Shown here piece by piece: positions 25,899 through 28,706 of a stretch of DNA of 28,706 bases (the first letter of the stretch is position 1; each line of letters starts with the position of its first letter). The DNA is from JACDAL01 sp035646635. GTDB lineage: Bacteria; Actinomycetota; CADDZG01; WHSQ01. The notes under the pieces are model-generated. The model saw nothing but the letters and a program-made list of their open reading frames with translations, did not search any database and was not told where the DNA came from. The position numbers and the translations under genes were made by a program. The stretch covers positions 1 to 28,706 of the forward strand of contig DASRPA010000123.1 in assembly GCA_035646635.1 (NCBI GenBank), in the 5' to 3' direction.

Positions 25899-25917
25899 CA
25901 CGCTCTCCTCGAGCGTG
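25899..25917 (-). other. Hairpin upstream of the rpsL start
   Basis: CACGCTC (25917-25911, - strand sense) pairs perfectly with GAGCGTG (25905-25899) around a 5-base loop GAGGA. It lies 44 bases before the TTG. The loop resembles a Shine-Dalgarno core, so it could be a ribosome or protein contact, but nothing demonstrates this. Confidence 0.4.
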
Positions 25918-26058
25918 AGCCGTCGACGACGCCTCACCTCTATGGGCCTTCAGCCTTAACGGCCTCGGACCATTTTTGGACCCGATGCCGCGGGCCACCG
26001 GCCGCGCCTGAATCGGGACGAGATCGGGTATTCGACCGGCGATTCCTAACCCCGTCGG

Positions 26059-26199
26059 TTCCCAGCGCTCAGAGGTCAGGCGTCGCGCCTTCTCCCATAG
26101 AGCAAAAACCGGGCCTCCCGGAGCTCACCGGACTCGGTGTTTCCTAGACCTGTTAATCCAGCGCTTCCCAGCGCGCTAACTTCCAGAGCTTCCCAGCGC
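26059..26199 (-). repeat. Short direct repeats in the rpsL leader
   Basis: The decamer TTCCCAGCGC (+ strand) occurs at 26059-26068, 26165-26174 and 26190-26199, with a degenerate TTCCAGAGC at 26181-26189 between the last two. On the - strand it reads as GCGCTGGGAA. The two closest copies are 25 bases apart. They lie just downstream of the promoter candidate and might be protein-binding sites or RNA elements; the function is unknown. Confidence 0.5.
26104..26121 (-). terminator. Intrinsic-terminator-like hairpin in the rpsL leader
   Basis: On the - strand CCGGG (26121-26117), loop AGG, CCCGG (26113-26109) is followed directly by five T (26108-26104), the only hairpin plus T-run seen on this strand. 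The stem is short but all G-C. It either ends rpoC read-through or, since it lies downstream of the promoter candidate, acts as an attenuator of the ribosomal cluster. An alternative stem using CCGG at 26131-26128 and 26121-26118 would exclude it. Confidence 0.5.
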
Positions 26200-26239
26200 G
26201 CCGCGCGCGTTTCGCGCCCGATTGGGGACGCGACGGGAA

Positions 26240-26268
26240 AGTTTACGGGATGCGTTGGTATCACGCAA
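26240..26268 (-). promoter_or_regulatory. Promoter candidate for the rpsL-led cluster
   Basis: On the - strand TTGCGT (26268-26263) and TAAACT (26245-26240) are 17 bases apart, an optimal spacing with a good -10 (TAnnnT). It lies downstream of the rpoC stop and upstream of rpsL, where a str-operon promoter is expected. No other pair in this gap is as good. Activity is inferred. Confidence 0.55.
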
Positions 26269-26367
26269 ACGGGCGGGCGGAGGTGCTGGGTACCATTAAG
26301 CGAATCGTGGACATTTGCCCACCGCGGGGCCGGGGGTCGGAATCGCCACGACTCCGGTCTGCCGACG

Positions 26368-26403
26368 CTGCGGGACCGGCCCCAGAGGGTGCCGGCCCCG
26401 CAG
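26368..26403 (-). terminator. Very stable GC hairpin just after rpoC
   Basis: A 13-base stem, CTGCGGGGCCGGC with GCCGGTCCCGCAG on the - strand, contains one G-U pair. Inside it a 3-bp CCC/GGG extension encloses a TCT loop. It starts 10 bases after the rpoC stop. No T-run follows, so it may stabilise the 3' end of rpoBC mRNA or act as a T-less terminator. Confidence 0.55.
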
Positions 26404-26413
26404 ACCGACAGTG

Positions 26414-28706
26414 CTACGAAACTTCTTGCTTGGTGCGAGCTCCGTCGCCCACCGGCACCGACTGGAGTGTGGGAGCTCCAAACAGCTCGCGAGCAGCCTC
26501 GGAGACCTCGTCTTCCTCGATCCGGGGCGGGAGCCCGAACATCGCCCTCGCCTCGTCGTCGGTCATCGCCGCCTCGCCGACGGTTTCGACCCGGACCGAG
26601 CGGTAACGAGTCATCCCCGTGCCCGCAGGAATCAGCTTGCCGATGATCACGTTCTCTTTGAGACCCAGGAGCTTGTCGGACTTGCCATTGATGGCGGCTT
26701 CGGTGAGCACCCGAGTCGTTTCCTGGAAGGAGGCCGCAGACAGCCACGAGTCCGTCGCCAGAGAGGCCTTAGTGATGCCCATCAGCACCGGGCGAGCGGT
26801 GGCTGCTTCGCCTCCCTGGGAAGTCGCTTCCTCGTTGGCCGCCGCGAAAGCACGTGCGTCGACGAGCTGACCGGGCAGGTATTCAGTCTCGCCCGGCTCG
26901 GCGATCTGCACCTTGCGCAGCATCTGCCGCACGATCACCTCGATGTGCTTGTCGTGAATCGGCACGCCCTGCGAGCGGTAAACGGTCTGCACCTCGTTGA
27001 CGAGGTAAAGCTCCGCGTCGCGCGACCCGAGCACGTCGAGGATCTCCTCGGGGTCCCTTGAGCCCTCGGTGAGCGCGTCGCCGGCCGCCACTTTGTCTCC
27101 GCTGCGCACCCTGAGCCGGGCGTGGCGCGGCACCTTGTCGTAGCTGATGGTCTCGGAGCCGTCGTCTGGAATGAGGTCGATCACGCGCTTGCGCTCGTCC
27201 TCCTTGATTTCGACCCTCCCGGTTGCGCTGGCGATCTCGGCCTTGCCCTTCGGAGTACGAGCTTCGAACAGCTCGACTACGCGCGGCAGCCCGTGCGTAA
27301 TGTCCTCTCCGGCGACACCGCCGGTGTGGAAGGTCCGCATGGTGAGCTGCGTGCCGGGTTCCCCGATCGACTGCGCCGCAATGATGCCGACGGCCTCACC
27401 GAGCTCGGCAAGCTGCCCCGTGGCGAGCGAAGTGCCGTAGCACCTCTGACAGACTCCGTGGCGCTCGACGCAGGTCAGGGCCGAACGCACTATCACTTCA
27501 GGCACACCGGCATCCACGATCTCTCGCATGAGGCCGGGTGTGACCTGATCATTAGCCTTGGCGACGACTTCGTCGCCTCCCGACACGGCGTCCTCGAGCA
27601 AGACCCGGCCCAAGAGCTTCTGCTTGAGCAGCGCTCGCTCCTTGACGAGGTCGAGCCGCAGACCGCGATCGGTTCCGCAGTCCTCGCGTCTGATCATGAC
27701 TTCCTGAGCCACGTCGACAAGCCGCCGGGTCAGATACCCGGAGTCGGCGGTGCGCAGCGCAGTGTCGGCCAGGCCCTTACGGGCGCCGTGCGTCGAGATG
27801 AAGTACTCCAGCACGGTGAGTCCCTCGCGGAAGTTAGCTCGGATGGGGCGGGGAATAATCTCACCGCGAGGGTTGGCCACCAGCCCGCGCATCCCAGCGA
27901 TCTGGCGGAGCTGCATGATGTTTCCGCGAGCCCCCGAGTTGGCCATCATCCAGATCGGGTTGAGCTCGTCGAAGCCCTCAACCATGGCGTCTTTCACCCG
28001 GTCGGTGGCCTCGTTCCAGATCTCGATTAGCTCCTGCCGGCGCTCGTCCTCGGTGATGACGCCCTTGCGGAACTGGCTCTCGATCCGTTCAGCCCGCCTC
28101 TCGTGCTCGGCCAAGATCTTCGGCTTGGATGCAGGCGTGGTGACATCGCTGAGCGAGATCGTGATTCCCGCTTTCGTTGCATAGGTGAAGCCCACGCTCT
28201 TCACCGCGTCGAGGAGCTCTGCGAGCTCCTTCTTGTCATAAGTGCGAGCGCAGCGGTCTATGAAGCCCGACAGCTCCTTCTTGGTGACAACACTATTCTG
28301 GAAGGGGAAGTCGGGCGGGAAAGCCTCGTTCAGAATTACGTGTCCGGCAGTCGTCTCCTTGAGACGCTTGGGATTGGCTTCGTACTCCTCGAGCGGCTCC
28401 TCTTCGAATCGCTTGAGGCCACGGATCTTGACCTTGGCGTGAATGCCCACGACGCGCGCGTCGTAAGCCTTCAGGACTTCTTCGGCCGACGAGAACACAC
28501 GGCCCTCTCCGGCCTCGCCCCCCTTGTTCGCAGTCAGGTAATAGGCGCCAATGATGATGTCCTGGGTAGGCGCCACGATGGGGTCGCCGTGGGCCGGCGA
28601 CAGGATGTTGTGCGCGGACAGCATGAGGATGCGCGCCTCTGCCTGCGCCTCCGAGGACAGCGGGACGTGAACGGCCATCTGGTCGCCGTCGAAGTCCGCG
28701 TTGAAC
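26414..28706 (-). CDS. rpoC: RNA polymerase subunit beta' (partial, C-terminal part)
   Basis: Beta' forms half of the catalytic cleft of RNA polymerase. The window contains the last 763 codons. The first complete codons at the edge encode FNADFDGDQMA, the Mg-binding NADFDGD active-site motif, so the N-terminal zinc ribbon and clamp are outside. Further on are the funnel/bridge region (MANSGARGNIMQLRQIAGMR), the second zinc site (DCGT; LTCVERHGVCQRCYG, four Cys) and the trigger-loop region (GIIAAQSIGEPGTQLTMRTF, HTGG). The C-terminal end reads GLKENVIIGKLIPAGTGM. The stop is TAG at 26414. No large lineage insertion is seen in this part. Confidence 0.99.
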   Translation of the reverse strand, partial: FNADFDGDQMAVHVPLSSEAQAEARILMLSAHNILSPAHGDPIVAPTQDIIIGAYYLTANKGGEAGEGRVFSSAEEVLKAYDARVVGIHAKVKIRGLKRFEEEPLEEYEANPKRLKETTAGHVILNEAFPPDFPFQNSVVTKKELSGFIDRCARTYDKKELAELLDAVKSVGFTYATKAGITISLSDVTTPASKPKILAEHERRAERIESQFRKGVITEDERRQELIEIWNEATDRVKDAMVEGFDELNPIWMMANSGARGNIMQLRQIAGMRGLVANPRGEIIPRPIRANFREGLTVLEYFISTHGARKGLADTALRTADSGYLTRRLVDVAQEVMIRREDCGTDRGLRLDLVKERALLKQKLLGRVLLEDAVSGGDEVVAKANDQVTPGLMREIVDAGVPEVIVRSALTCVERHGVCQRCYGTSLATGQLAELGEAVGIIAAQSIGEPGTQLTMRTFHTGGVAGEDITHGLPRVVELFEARTPKGKAEIASATGRVEIKEDERKRVIDLIPDDGSETISYDKVPRHARLRVRSGDKVAAGDALTEGSRDPEEILDVLGSRDAELYLVNEVQTVYRSQGVPIHDKHIEVIVRQMLRKVQIAEPGETEYLPGQLVDARAFAAANEEATSQGGEAATARPVLMGITKASLATDSWLSAASFQETTRVLTEAAINGKSDKLLGLKENVIIGKLIPAGTGMTRYRSVRVETVGEAAMTDDEARAMFGLPPRIEEDEVSEAARELFGAPTLQSVPVGDGARTKQEVS

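Larger units (their letters stand above)
25856..26239 (-). other. Long untranslated leader upstream of rpsL
   Basis: No credible gene lies between the rpsL start and the rpoC stop (558 bases). If the promoter at 26240-26268 is used, the rpsL mRNA would begin with a leader of about 380 bases. In transcription order it contains short direct repeats, a small hairpin CACCG-AGTC-CGGTG (26139-26126), a terminator-like hairpin (26121-26104), a GGCC...GGCC hairpin near 25964-25945, and a 7-bp hairpin near the start codon. I do not recognise a known riboswitch or r-protein leader family here. Confidence 0.4.

Noticed and set aside
25965..25985. GGACC-ATTTTT-GGACC as a hairpin
   Set aside because: It is a direct repeat, not an inverted one, so it cannot form a stem.
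25856..26413. Frames in the rpoC-rpsL gap (for example - strand 26076-26747)
   Set aside because: They run into rpoC in another frame, are Arg/Gly-rich and lack a Shine-Dalgarno or domain; the gap is better explained as a regulatory leader.

Overview
The window is a high-GC bacterial chromosome segment, most likely from an uncultured or deeply branching actinomycetote (inference, moderate confidence). The evidence is the high GC, the gene order running from rpoC through the str, S10, spc and alpha ribosomal clusters into truA-rplM-rpsI, the acidic or Ala/Pro-rich C-terminal tails on L17 and S3, the zinc-type S14, S4 and L36, and the frequent GTG/TTG starts. I cannot name a genus from sequence alone.

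Layout. Positions 26-3844 (+ strand) hold a full-length aconitase gene (acnA) followed by a decayed gene for a secreted beta-propeller-like protein. A hairpin-rich 94-base gap separates this from everything else, which lies on the - strand and converges on it. Read in transcription order (right to left), the - strand carries the C-terminal half of rpoC, cut by the window edge just upstream of its catalytic NADFDGD motif. Next comes a 558-base gene-free leader with a promoter candidate, direct repeats and a terminator-like hairpin. Then follow rpsL-rpsG-fusA-tuf; rpsJ-rplC-rplD-rplW-rplB-rpsS-rplV-rpsC-rplP-rpmC-rpsQ; rplN-rplX-rplE-rpsN-rpsH-rplF-rplR-rpsE-rpmD-rplO-secY-adk-map; infA-rpmJ-rpsM-rpsK-rpsD-rpoA-rplQ; and truA-rplM-rpsI. 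Most junctions overlap by 1-4 bases, so translational coupling is probably the rule.

Function. The - strand genes form the translation and transcription core: 30 ribosomal proteins, EF-G, EF-Tu, IF-1, RNA polymerase alpha and beta', the SecY translocon, adenylate kinase, methionine aminopeptidase and a tRNA pseudouridine synthase.

What stands out. The only two sizeable gaps inside the ribosomal protein part of the cluster (rplP/rpmC and rpsE/rpmD) are each filled by one copy of the same structured element. The copies are 167 and 199 bases long, about 93% identical by hand alignment, in opposite orientation and about 4 kb apart. The element has imperfect terminal inverted repeats and internal stem-loops, and its ends supply a stop codon or a Shine-Dalgarno sequence to the flanking genes. 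It looks like a MITE/MIRU-like interspersed repeat. A 15-base piece of its end also lies in front of the decayed propeller gene. Other points of note are a probable CTG start of truA inside a CTGA overlap, the propeller pseudogene with three lesions, and a possible attenuator in the rpsL leader. No tRNA, rRNA, CRISPR, phage or transposase gene was seen.
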